This document shows, piece by piece, positions 1-5,743 of a stretch of 6,089 nt of DNA. Origin of the DNA: Verrucomicrobiota bacterium (GTDB lineage: Bacteria; Verrucomicrobiota; Verrucomicrobiia; Verrucomicrobiales; Verrucomicrobiaceae); contig JAEYUU010000364.1 in NCBI GenBank assembly GCA_023429545.1, positions 1 through 6,089 on the forward strand, written 5' to 3'. Each line of letters begins with the position of its first letter. Within the stretch, counting starts at the first letter, position 1. The notes beneath the pieces were generated by a model. That model searched no databases, was not told the origin of the DNA, and saw nothing but the letters and a program-made list of their open reading frames with translations. The position numbers and the translations under genes were made by a program.

Positions 1-178
1 CCGGATTGATGATTCTGCCGGAGCCAAGACCTTCCTCCCACCGAGGAGACCCCCAATACCCACGGACAGGCAGGAGGGATGGAGCTTGCCACGCACCATC
101 AAACCGCCTGAAAGGCCGGATTGCCAGAAACCAACCGGTGGCGGCTGGACATGCCGAAGACCCCGCCACCACAGGCAC
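1..178. other. Left-edge region without a supportable gene
   Basis: One plus-strand frame (from base 2) stays open to a TGA at 213-215, but it runs straight through the terminator hairpin and its translation is rich in Pro, Arg and Lys, so it does not read like a protein end. A minus-strand frame starting with ATG at 99 runs off the left edge with about 33 codons and no recognisable motif. The octamer CCGGATTG occurs at 1-8 and again at 116-123, which is probably chance. I see no RNA gene or mobile-element end. Confidence 0.5.
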
Positions 179-212
179 AAAAAAAGGGAGCGGCGAACCG
201 CTCCCTTTTTTT
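179..212 (-). terminator. Strong rho-independent terminator with UUCG loop
   Basis: A perfect 15-bp inverted repeat (179-193 with 198-212) encloses a four-base loop. Read on the minus strand it is seven A, then GGGAGCGG, loop TTCG, then CCGCTCCC and seven T, the classic layout of an intrinsic terminator with a stable UUCG tetraloop. It lies 28 bases beyond the stop codon of the beta-barrel gene, so it most likely ends that transcript. Because the A and T tracts are symmetrical, it could also terminate any transcript arriving from the left on the plus strand. Confidence 0.93.
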
Positions 213-240
213 GAGAGTGTGATTGAGAATTCCGATCGGC

Positions 241-789
241 TTAGAACGGGAACTTCACGCCGAGACGAACGATGGTGTAGTCTTCGTCGTCGCTGTCAGC
301 AGCGAAGTGGTAGGCGCCGTCCGCGAAGATGCCCAGGCAGTTGGCACCAGCGAAGCGGGCTTCAAGGCCGCCGCCGACGAAGTAGTTGCCCTTGTCTTCG
401 GAGTTCACGCTGAAACCGCCGCCAGCCATCGCGTAGGGAGCGATGCAGATGGAGGTGATAGGATAGCGGAGCACGAGGGCGCCGTCGAACTCGTGGTGTT
501 CCTGATCGGTGGCGAAGATGCCGTAGGTGCCCTGAACGCCGATGTACTCATTGAAGAAGTACTCGCCGATCACGCCGCCGCCGAGGGCGTCGTCTTCGGA
601 GTCAGAGTCAGGAAGGTAGCCGCCGCCGAAGACGCCGAGGGCGAAGCCAGGGCCGAAGCACTCACAACCGAGGGGAGCAGGCGCGGTGGGCTGGACTGCT
701 TTGCCGCCTTTGCCGGAATAGCTCACGGAACCAGCGAACGCGCTGGATGCGAGTGCCAGCGACATGATGAGGGATGCGATTTTTTTCAT
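241..789 (-). CDS. Outer-membrane beta-barrel protein, OmpA/OmpW-like size
   Basis: Predicted 182-residue exported protein. Residues 1-19 form a typical Sec signal peptide: MKK, then a hydrophobic stretch ending AFA, with cleavage expected before Gly20. The mature part, about 163 residues, is rich in Gly and alternating aromatic or hydrophobic residues and ends in Val-Lys-Phe-Pro-Phe. A terminal aromatic residue is the usual signal for BAM-dependent barrel insertion. The length suits a small eight-stranded barrel. Two strongly acidic stretches (61-67 and 165-170) probably sit in loops. Four cysteines (42, 44, 115, 151) are present, and the 42/44 pair follows a Pro-rich linker. The in-frame extension to 843 was rejected because it would put 18 non-signal residues before the signal peptide. 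No Shine-Dalgarno sequence precedes the ATG. A strong terminator follows, so this is the last gene of its transcript. The barrel assignment is by general character; ligand or role is unknown. Confidence 0.87.
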   Translation of the reverse strand: MKKIASLIMSLALASSAFAGSVSYSGKGGKAVQPTAPAPLGCECFGPGFALGVFGGGYLPDSDSEDDALGGGVIGEYFFNEYIGVQGTYGIFATDQEHHEFDGALVLRYPITSICIAPYAMAGGGFSVNSEDKGNYFVGGGLEARFAGANCLGIFADGAYHFAADSDDEDYTIVRLGVKFPF

Positions 790-815
790 GCGTGTAGAGT
801 AGGGATTGCGCGCCC

Positions 816-843
816 ACTCTATCCATGAGTGAAATCCGGGCAA
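816..843 (-). promoter_or_regulatory. Possible sigma-70-like promoter of the beta-barrel gene
   Basis: On the minus strand TTGCCC (843-838) is followed after 16 bases by TAGAGT (821-816), each matching the -35 and -10 consensus in four of six positions. This would start transcription about 20 bases before the ATG at 789. A short inverted repeat, CACTC (815-819) with GAGTG (827-831), overlaps the proposed -10. The match is weak and could be chance; the 158-base gap and the terminator-like hairpin upstream are the main reason to expect a promoter here. Confidence 0.25.
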
Positions 844-858
844 GCCGAAAACGCAGAA

Positions 859-887
859 ATTTTAAAAAATCCTGAAAGTCGGGATTT
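859..887 (-). terminator. Weak terminator-like hairpin after the membrane-anchored gene
   Basis: Read on the minus strand, AAATCC (887-882), a nine-base loop, then GGATTT (872-867) running on into further T residues (six T in all) and AAAAT. The stem has only two G-C pairs, so termination may be partial. It lies about 60 bases beyond the stop codon of the gene ending at 948 and before the beta-barrel gene, so it could separate the two transcripts. Confidence 0.3.
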
Positions 888-907
888 CTTAACTAACTCT
901 GCTTTCC

Positions 908-947
908 ACTGAATCTCAGTTCAGTCTGAGGTGTGCCTTCCGGGCAC
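908..947. repeat. Cluster of small, partly exclusive inverted repeats
   Basis: Three short inverted repeats sit directly beyond the TAG of the gene ending at 948: GTGCC/GGCAC (933-937 with 943-947, five-base loop), CTCAG/CTGAG (915-919 with 926-930, six-base loop) and ACTGAA/TTCAGT (908-913 with 920-925, six-base loop). The last two share bases and cannot form together. None is followed by a T tract. They could be mRNA 3'-end structures or a leader for the beta-barrel gene. Confidence 0.4.
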
Positions 948-1628
948 CTAGTCGTTGAGCACCATGCGCAGCTCGCCGTTGCGGATTTGAAAGTCCTTGA
1001 TGCCTGCGGCGAAGCGCTGGAGAAACTCGGAATTCACAGACCCGGGCCCGTTGTCGGCGAAAAGGTTCAACCCCTTCGCATCATAGAGCCAGGCGTTGGG
1101 GAGCGAAATACCGCCGACGCTCACATCAGCGAGGCTGAAGTTCAGCTTGTGATCGGCATCCAGCTTCGTGTTGAAGGCGACCTTGATGCGGATGGTCTTG
1201 CCTCCGATGTAGCTCACGCTGGGGTCCACCGGCACGAGGATGGTGGCGCCCACCATGTCATTGTTCATGTGGAACTTCACCTTGTCCGCGAAGTCCGGCT
1301 GGCTGGCGAGCCAGCCGTTGATCTCCCGTTCGCTGAGCACAATCGTCTTCGCAGGATCTGACACCGCGGGCGCAGGGGCAGGAGCCTCAAGTTCAGAGGT
1401 CTTGCCGGTTTCCAACGCGGCGAGTTTCGACTGCAGGGTATCCTGCTCGGCCACGGTAAGATTCACCGGCTTGAACGGAGCAGCGCGGAAATTGTGATGG
1501 TACCACCAAGTGGCGGACGCTGCGGTAATCCCGAAAATTCCGAAGAACACGCACAGCACAACGAGAAGCTTCTGCCGCCCCGTGGAGTGAGCAGGCGCAG
1601 GAGGCACGGGAGGGGTGGATGTGTTCAT
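948..1628 (-). CDS. Single-pass membrane-anchored protein of unknown function
   Basis: Not a family I can name with certainty. The 226-residue product has a short Pro-rich cytoplasmic N-terminus (1-19), one transmembrane helix (about 21-43, ending in WWY), a polar helix (about 57-74), an Ala/Pro linker (80-92) and then a periplasmic domain of about 130 residues with alternating beta-strand character. A segment reading TIVLSEREINGWL (95-107) opens that domain. The arrangement of N-terminal anchor, a 'leave the helix with an Asn-containing acidic motif' and a beta-rich domain recalls YpmS/DUF2140 and DUF2993 lipid-binding-like proteins, but this is only a resemblance. The ATG at 1628 was chosen because upstream in-frame codons (GTG at 1757, overlapping the UbiA stop) encode a Cys/Pro/His-rich stretch unlike the rest. 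No Shine-Dalgarno sequence is seen. It follows the prenyltransferase gene by 122 bases on the same strand. Confidence 0.82.
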   Translation of the reverse strand: MNTSTPPVPPAPAHSTGRQKLLVVLCVFFGIFGITAASATWWYHHNFRAAPFKPVNLTVAEQDTLQSKLAALETGKTSELEAPAPAPAVSDPAKTIVLSEREINGWLASQPDFADKVKFHMNNDMVGATILVPVDPSVSYIGGKTIRIKVAFNTKLDADHKLNFSLADVSVGGISLPNAWLYDAKGLNLFADNGPGSVNSEFLQRFAAGIKDFQIRNGELRMVLND

Positions 1629-1641
1629 GGTCGGTGGATGC

Positions 1642-1655
1642 CCGGGATGACCCGG
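1642..1655. repeat. Short GC-rich hairpin just upstream of a start codon
   Basis: CCGGG (1642-1646) and CCCGG (1651-1655) enclose a four-base loop. On the minus strand the hairpin ends 13 bases before the ATG at 1628, where a ribosome would bind. There is no T tract, so it is not a terminator. It might affect translation of the membrane-anchored protein, or be chance in GC-rich DNA. Confidence 0.3.
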
Positions 1656-1750
1656 CCTCTGCCATCTGACAGGGAGGGGGGGTACGCGTTGAAAAAATTC
1701 TGGAGAAACTTCCGTGCCAGCCAGCCGGCATTGGCAGCAGCAGCGCTCAC

Positions 1751-2698
1751 CTACCACTTCACCGGCTGCATCAGGTGAAACCAGTCACGCGCGTAGTTCG
1801 TGTCCGTGAGCAGCAGCCAGATGGTGGCAGCACCTGTAACGACGGTCCAGAATATGATCCACGGGTTCTGCAGAAGCTGCTCCGGCTCCAGCCGCGCGTT
1901 TTCCTCCTTCATGGCGTGGTGAAAATAGGCGATGACCGCCACGATGATCACCGGGAAGACCAGCACGAGATTGTTCAGCACGGGATACACCGCCATGGCG
2001 ATGCCTGTGCAGAAGCAGAAGAGATTTGCGTAGGTGATCATCGCCAGGATGAGCGAGGTCTCCGTGTACACGCGGAAGGACCTGCGGTAACGCCCGCTCA
2101 CCTCGCGGTCGCCGATGAAGCGGAACTCGCTGTAACGCTTGCCCGTCATGAGCAGCGCGCCGAAGGACCACCACGCCAGCACGATGGAGAGCGGCGGCAC
2201 GTGATGCGCATCCACCAGCGCGTAGTAGCCGAGCCAGAGGCGGATGGGATTGTTGAACGACTCGGCGATGACATCCAGAAACGCACGGTCCTTCAGCCGT
2301 AGCGGCGGCACGTTGTAAACGATGCCGCTCAGCAGCAGCAGGCCCAGCGCGGCCTGGTACGCCCAGTTGAACCCCCACCACCAGCATAGGAGAAACGCGA
2401 CGATGATCAGCGCCGCCTTGAGCCACCAGAGGTACTTCACCTTCACCTTGCCCGCGGGAATGCCCCTCAGCCGCTTGGTGGGATGTACTGCATCAAAGGG
2501 GGCATCGAGAATCTCGTTCAGGATGTAATTCGCCGAAGCGATGAGGCAGGCGGGAATCAACGAAAGCACCGCCACGCCCACCAGCCTGGCATCCCACTGG
2601 AAATTCAGCACCAGCGCCCACGCCACCATGTGGCCGAAGAGGATGAAGATGTTCTTCAACCAGTGTTCAGGGCGGGCGATTTTGAAGTATTCGAGCAT
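1751..2698 (-). CDS. UbiA-family prenyltransferase, DPPR-synthase-like
   Basis: Integral membrane enzyme of 315 residues with about eight or nine hydrophobic helices. It belongs to the UbiA superfamily, and its motifs fit best the branch of decaprenyl-phosphate 5-phosphoribosyltransferase (Rv3806c type), which moves phosphoribose from PRPP onto a polyprenyl phosphate. Visible marks: ARPEHWLKN (8-16); the first Asp-rich site N61-E-x-x-D65-x-x-x-D69 followed by H72-P-x-K75 and R78; Y128-N then LKDRAFLDV (135-143); and GKRYSEF (186-192) followed by Y211-T. The His-Pro-Lys after the Asp motif and the GKRY-E motif are typical of that branch rather than of UbiA or MenA. The usual Asp after the first Asn is Glu here, and the usual RPI is R-GI. 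The start was set at ATG 2698; a TTG at 2710 would add four residues. No Shine-Dalgarno sequence. Partner enzymes DprE1 and DprE2 are absent from this window, so the true donor and acceptor are unproven. Confidence 0.9.
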   Translation of the reverse strand: MLEYFKIARPEHWLKNIFILFGHMVAWALVLNFQWDARLVGVAVLSLIPACLIASANYILNEILDAPFDAVHPTKRLRGIPAGKVKVKYLWWLKAALIIVAFLLCWWWGFNWAYQAALGLLLLSGIVYNVPPLRLKDRAFLDVIAESFNNPIRLWLGYYALVDAHHVPPLSIVLAWWSFGALLMTGKRYSEFRFIGDREVSGRYRRSFRVYTETSLILAMITYANLFCFCTGIAMAVYPVLNNLVLVFPVIIVAVIAYFHHAMKEENARLEPEQLLQNPWIIFWTVVTGAATIWLLLTDTNYARDWFHLMQPVKW

Positions 2699-2714
2699 GG
2701 GGCGGGGCAAGGGT

Positions 2715-2741
2715 AGTCAACGTTCCACGGTCGGGAGTCAA
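2715..2741. repeat. Direct repeat AGTCAAC upstream of the UbiA-like gene
   Basis: AGTCAAC occurs at 2715-2721 and 2735-2741, 20 bases apart (about two helical turns), in the 138-base gap before the prenyltransferase gene. On the minus strand each copy reads GTTGACT, and an ACGGT/ACCGT inverted repeat overlaps the distal copy. The two copies on one face of the helix could be an operator for the prenyltransferase gene, and TTGACT also resembles a -35 box, but I find no convincing -10 at the right distance. The rest of the gap (2699-2836) shows no terminator for the upstream gene. Confidence 0.35.
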
Positions 2742-2836
2742 CCGTAACCCGTCATGTTCTTGCTCATGCTCTTCATCCCGTCTCCTCAGGAAGAAAGCAA
2801 GGGAACGGGCGCATCGCTCTTTCGACCTCTCTGCTA

Positions 2837-4564
2837 TCACCTGAAGACCGTATCCACCCCCATCGCGCTCTCCTTGGCGAATGCCGGAATCCAGTGCGGC
2901 CTGCGCTTGGAGATGACGCGGAAGATCATCGAGAGCGCGTGCAGCGTCACGATGCGATCCACCACGCGATAACCGCGACGTCGACGCATGAGCAGCTTCA
3001 ACGCCCAGCCCAGATAACGCGCCTTCAGCCAGAAGGGCTGGAAGTGCATCTTCACACGGTAGCGGCGGCGTGGGCCGTGCTTGGGATACTTCGCCTTGTA
3101 GGCCTTCTTCGCCGCCCTCAGACGCTGCTCCATCTCTTCATTGAATGGCCGGAAGTAGTATTCCCGCGCCAGTGCCAGGATGCCGAAGGTGTCCCGCATG
3201 TACTCGATGTCGTCCGCCGGCATGTGGCACTCGGCGGCGAGCGCCTGCATCTGATCCAGCTTCTGCAAGGAGAGCGTTGCCGCACGCAGGCAGCCCTCCT
3301 TGTCCTGCACGAAGTACATGAGCACCTTCTTCACGCTGTGACTGATGAAGATGTTGTTCCAGTACACCTGGAGCATCGGCGGGATGCGCACCCTGCGGAA
3401 GAAGAGTTTCTGCCGCGCGAACTCCTCCACGTAAAGCAGCTCGCGGATCACATCATCGGAGAAGCGCAGCAGTTCCAGCAGGGAACGCCAGTTGGGCAAT
3501 TGCCTGGACTCCGCGAAGTCCCGCACCGCCTCCTCCACGAGCTGGTGCTTCTGGAAGACACGGATGGTGACAAAGGTGTTCAGGTCCGTCCACACCGCGT
3601 TCTCGTCCAGCAATGCCAGCCGGCGGAACGGCACCCAACCCCCGGTCTGACACCACACCATCAGCCCCACCATATTCTCCGCCTGCTCCAACTCGCGGGC
3701 ATACCGTTCATACTCCCAGCCCGTGAAACTCGGGTACTCGCCGCATCCCTCGTACTCCCGACGCGTCTGCAACTCGATGATCTTGGCCACGCGCGTGCGG
3801 AAGAAATTCTTGTTCAGCGGCAGGTAGCGAAAGAAGTCGGTCTCGCCGTACTTCATGGAAACGATGAGCGCAGGGCTGTCCTCCACCCCCTTCAAAACCG
3901 AGGTGAAGGTGCCGCGATGCCACATGAGATCGCCGATGCGATAGGCACCCACCGTCCACGTGCGGAAGATCAGCTTCCGCCCATGTTTTTCGAACACGGG
4001 CAGCAGGGTCTTCAGGAAGCGGTTCACCTGCCGGGGGTGTTTCAGGTAGAGCTCGCTGCGGAAATCATCCACCACGTCGCGTCCATCTGACTCACCGATG
4101 CGCAGGATTACCCCCGCCACCTCGGGAAAATCGGCGAGAAAGCCATCCAGCAGTTCTCCCAGAAAGTCCTCCACGCGGCGGCGCAGACGCGTGAGTTGCT
4201 CACGCACGGCCGGCGTTGCGCTGAAGACATCCATGGTGAGGTAAATCTGCAGCCCATGGTTGCGCACCACCTCGAAGCATCGACGGAATTCCGCACGCCA
4301 TCGCGCGATGCCTGCCCGTGTGTCCAGCTCATACCACGCGTGATCCGCCAGGTGCGTCACGTCATCAAGTGACACCGCGTTGAACCCCATGGCCGCCGCC
4401 TTCGCGCAGAAGGTATCCAGGTCTGCTCGTATCTGTGCCCACTGCGCTGAGCCCTCCGGGCCTTCCATCTTCAGGTGCGCAAAGGAGATCTTCGACCAGT
4501 TGATCGTGCGCCGCTCGTCCCCGCGAAAAAACGGTCCAATGGCGTCGATGAGGAAGAGGTGCAT
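2837..4564 (-). CDS. GH67 alpha-glucuronidase-like TIM-barrel protein
   Basis: A 575-residue protein with no signal peptide or transmembrane helix, so cytoplasmic. The first 310 residues read like the catalytic barrel of glycoside hydrolase family 67: GFNAVSLDDV (60-69), LQIYLTMDVF (105-114), a GVILRIGESDG strand (151-161), IVSMKYGETDFF (234-245), ELQTRREYEGCGEY (264-277) and MVWCQTGGW (302-310). In GH67 the acid is a Glu in a strand like 151-161, and the base pair is an Asp in K-x-G-x-x-D-F and a Glu in the ELQ...EY motif. Here these correspond to E158, D243 and E270; the 27-residue Asp-Glu spacing is close to that family's. The GH67 N-terminal domain is missing. Residues 320-480 are helical; 485-560 is very basic (RRRR at 527-530) and may bind membrane or nucleic acid. 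The ATG at 4564 starts just before the conserved fold; the 17-residue extension to 4615 is poor. Substrate unknown; catalysis is inferred. Confidence 0.8.
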   Translation of the reverse strand: MHLFLIDAIGPFFRGDERRTINWSKISFAHLKMEGPEGSAQWAQIRADLDTFCAKAAAMGFNAVSLDDVTHLADHAWYELDTRAGIARWRAEFRRCFEVVRNHGLQIYLTMDVFSATPAVREQLTRLRRRVEDFLGELLDGFLADFPEVAGVILRIGESDGRDVVDDFRSELYLKHPRQVNRFLKTLLPVFEKHGRKLIFRTWTVGAYRIGDLMWHRGTFTSVLKGVEDSPALIVSMKYGETDFFRYLPLNKNFFRTRVAKIIELQTRREYEGCGEYPSFTGWEYERYARELEQAENMVGLMVWCQTGGWVPFRRLALLDENAVWTDLNTFVTIRVFQKHQLVEEAVRDFAESRQLPNWRSLLELLRFSDDVIRELLYVEEFARQKLFFRRVRIPPMLQVYWNNIFISHSVKKVLMYFVQDKEGCLRAATLSLQKLDQMQALAAECHMPADDIEYMRDTFGILALAREYYFRPFNEEMEQRLRAAKKAYKAKYPKHGPRRRYRVKMHFQPFWLKARYLGWALKLLMRRRRGYRVVDRIVTLHALSMIFRVISKRRPHWIPAFAKESAMGVDTVFR

Positions 4565-4620
4565 GGCTTGTATCACGGGACGACGTGCCGTGCTGCAAGT
4601 GGCCCGATGCAACACTTTCG

Positions 4621-5052
4621 CTACATCTCCCCACCCTTTTCAGCACGGTCAAATGCGCCCGAATGCCACAAGCGCAACATCATGAACGTGAGCACCGCAA
4701 AAACCACCACCCCAAAAAGAACAGCCAAGGCGAACCGTCCACCATGTCGCTGCAAATAGGCAATCTTCCCTGCGGTGGTGAACTCCTGGGCGAGCTGCAC
4801 CTGACCCCCTTCCGAAAGCATTTCCACTCCTTGAACCAACGGCCTGAGTTCCGGGGTGCGCTCCATCATCTGACGCAAGGCGTACCAGCACCTGAGGTGC
4901 AAAGGCAGGCAGGCCACCAGAACGACTGGCACAAGGCAACTGAGTATCAGCAATCCTGGGGTCTGCATGCAGCGACCATGCAGCCAGTCCAGCCTCACTT
5001 GTAAATGCGATGGCAAACTCGAGGCAGGAGGGCTAAGAACAGGTTCACTCAC
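4621..5052 (-). CDS. Small membrane protein with two transmembrane helices
   Basis: I do not recognise the family. The 143-residue product has hydrophobic helices at about 33-52 and 107-126, joined by a polar region of about 54 residues that contains several Arg and resembles an amphipathic helix, EMLSEGGQVQLAQEF (77-91). The C-terminus is short and charged. No signal peptide or catalytic motif is visible. The start is uncertain: GTG at 5052 gives the full frame, and an ATG at 4968 (residue 29) would still keep both helices. Neither has a Shine-Dalgarno sequence. It lies 56 bases before the GH67-like gene on the same strand, so it probably heads the minus-strand block, and it faces the YkgJ-type gene across only 57 bases if the GTG is used. 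That short distance makes the ATG somewhat more attractive, as it leaves room for two divergent promoters. Confidence 0.7.
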   Translation of the reverse strand: MSEPVLSPPASSLPSHLQVRLDWLHGRCMQTPGLLILSCLVPVVLVACLPLHLRCWYALRQMMERTPELRPLVQGVEMLSEGGQVQLAQEFTTAGKIAYLQRHGGRFALAVLFGVVVFAVLTFMMLRLWHSGAFDRAEKGGEM

Positions 5053-5109
5053 ACGGCCGCGCAGATCTCAGTTTCTCGTCTTCGTTCGCCGACGACCCTA
5101 GCAGCGCGC

Positions 5110-5538
5110 ATGTCCCTCAGTCCAGAAAATCGCAATGAAATGGCCGCCATCTACGCGGCAGTGGCAGCGCGTCCGCTTGAGCGTTCCTGTTCCATGAGCA
5201 CGGAGTGCTGCCAGTTCCGGCTCACCGGCAGGACACCCATGCTGACCAAGGGTGAGGCCATGTATGCCGCCACTGGAGTGCGCGCCAGCGGACGGAAGAA
5301 GCTGCCGGAACGCACGGATGGCGCCTGCCCTCTGCTGGGGAAGAACGGCCGCTGCATGATCTATGCGCACCGACCCTTCGGCTGCCGCACCCACTTCTGC
5401 AGCGCAGCGGGAGGACCCTATCCACGGAAGCATGTAGCAGATCTCATCCAGCGCCTGGAGGTGCTGGATGAGCGCCTCGGCGGCGACGGCCCCCGGCCCA
5501 TCCAGGGTGCGGTGGCGGACGCGCTGGAAGAGATGTGA
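5110..5538 (+). CDS. YkgJ-family cysteine-cluster (Zn/Fe-binding) protein
   Basis: A 142-residue protein of the YkgJ/Fe-S-type cysteine cluster family (PF03692-like), small soluble proteins thought to bind zinc or iron; their role is generally unknown. The family pattern is clear: C27, then C33-C34, about 40 residues later C73-P-L-L, GRC82-M-I-Y, and the signature RPFGCR (88-93) with C92, followed by C97. The region before C27 is a short helix and after C97 a C-terminal helix (about 107-124). The ATG at 5110 was chosen; the same frame is open up to 5005, but that stretch is Arg-rich and non-conserved in character. No Shine-Dalgarno sequence precedes it. It diverges from the small membrane protein gene and precedes dnaG by 205 bases on the same strand; co-transcription with dnaG is possible but unproven. 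Confidence 0.9.
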   Translation: MSLSPENRNEMAAIYAAVAARPLERSCSMSTECCQFRLTGRTPMLTKGEAMYAATGVRASGRKKLPERTDGACPLLGKNGRCMIYAHRPFGCRTHFCSAAGGPYPRKHVADLIQRLEVLDERLGGDGPRPIQGAVADALEEM

Positions 5539-5743
5539 TCTTCCAGGTTCCAGCCTGAATGATCGTCATCACGTCACTAACTCTTGAAAATGGACGTCTC
5601 TGCACAGGAGAGGCAGGGCATGCCCCCCCTTGCCCCCCTTGACATGCTCTCCACATTTGACGATCCGGCCCCGCGTCTCACTGTGGGGTCCGCGTTCCAG
5701 TTCCCCTGTGCTTCAGCCTACTGACCTACTGCTTACTGTTTCA
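5539..5743 (+). promoter_or_regulatory. Leader region of dnaG with short repeats
   Basis: This 205-base gap has no open gene I can support. It contains a perfect 10-base palindrome GGGCATGCCC (5616-5625), merging into a two-copy C-tract repeat (C7-TTG, C6-TTG, 5623-5641) whose end forms a perfect TTGACA (5639-5644). No -10 element matches it at 15-18 bases, so it is not called as a promoter. A bulged hairpin CGGCCCC (5666-5672) with GGGG-T-CCG (5685-5692, 12-base loop) follows without a T tract. Three near-copies of CTACTG (5718-5723, 5726-5731, and TTACTG at 5733-5738) lie directly upstream of the dnaG start. There is no Shine-Dalgarno sequence and no clear terminator for the YkgJ-type gene. 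Confidence 0.4.

Noticed and set aside
223..828. Plus-strand open frame of 201 codons
   Set aside because: Antisense to the beta-barrel gene, whose signal peptide, terminal aromatic residue and following terminator make the minus strand convincing. The product is Ala/Glu/Val-rich low complexity.
1629..1757. GTG-start extension of the membrane-anchored gene overlapping the UbiA stop
   Set aside because: The 43 added residues include a Cys-Cys-Cys-x-Cys run and a Pro/His-rich stretch unlike the rest, and would place the membrane helix far from the N-terminus.
1775..2426. Open frames on both strands inside the UbiA-like gene
   Set aside because: They are shadows: the UbiA frame carries clear conserved motifs and membrane helices, and these do not.
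2894..4090. Long plus-strand open frame of 398 codons
   Set aside because: It lies wholly antisense to the GH67-like gene and its product is His/Leu/Arg-rich without a recognisable fold, as expected from the opposite strand of GC-rich coding DNA.
4585..5004. Plus-strand open frame of 139 codons
   Set aside because: Antisense to the small membrane protein; His/Gln-rich without a domain, whereas the minus strand has two clear transmembrane helices.
5005..5109. N-terminal extension of the YkgJ-type protein
   Set aside because: The 35 extra residues are Arg/Thr-rich, overlap the start of the divergent gene and are not expected in this family.
5639..5667. TTGACA as a dnaG promoter
   Set aside because: Perfect -35 match, but no hexamer at 15-18 bases resembles a -10 box (for example GATCCG at 17).
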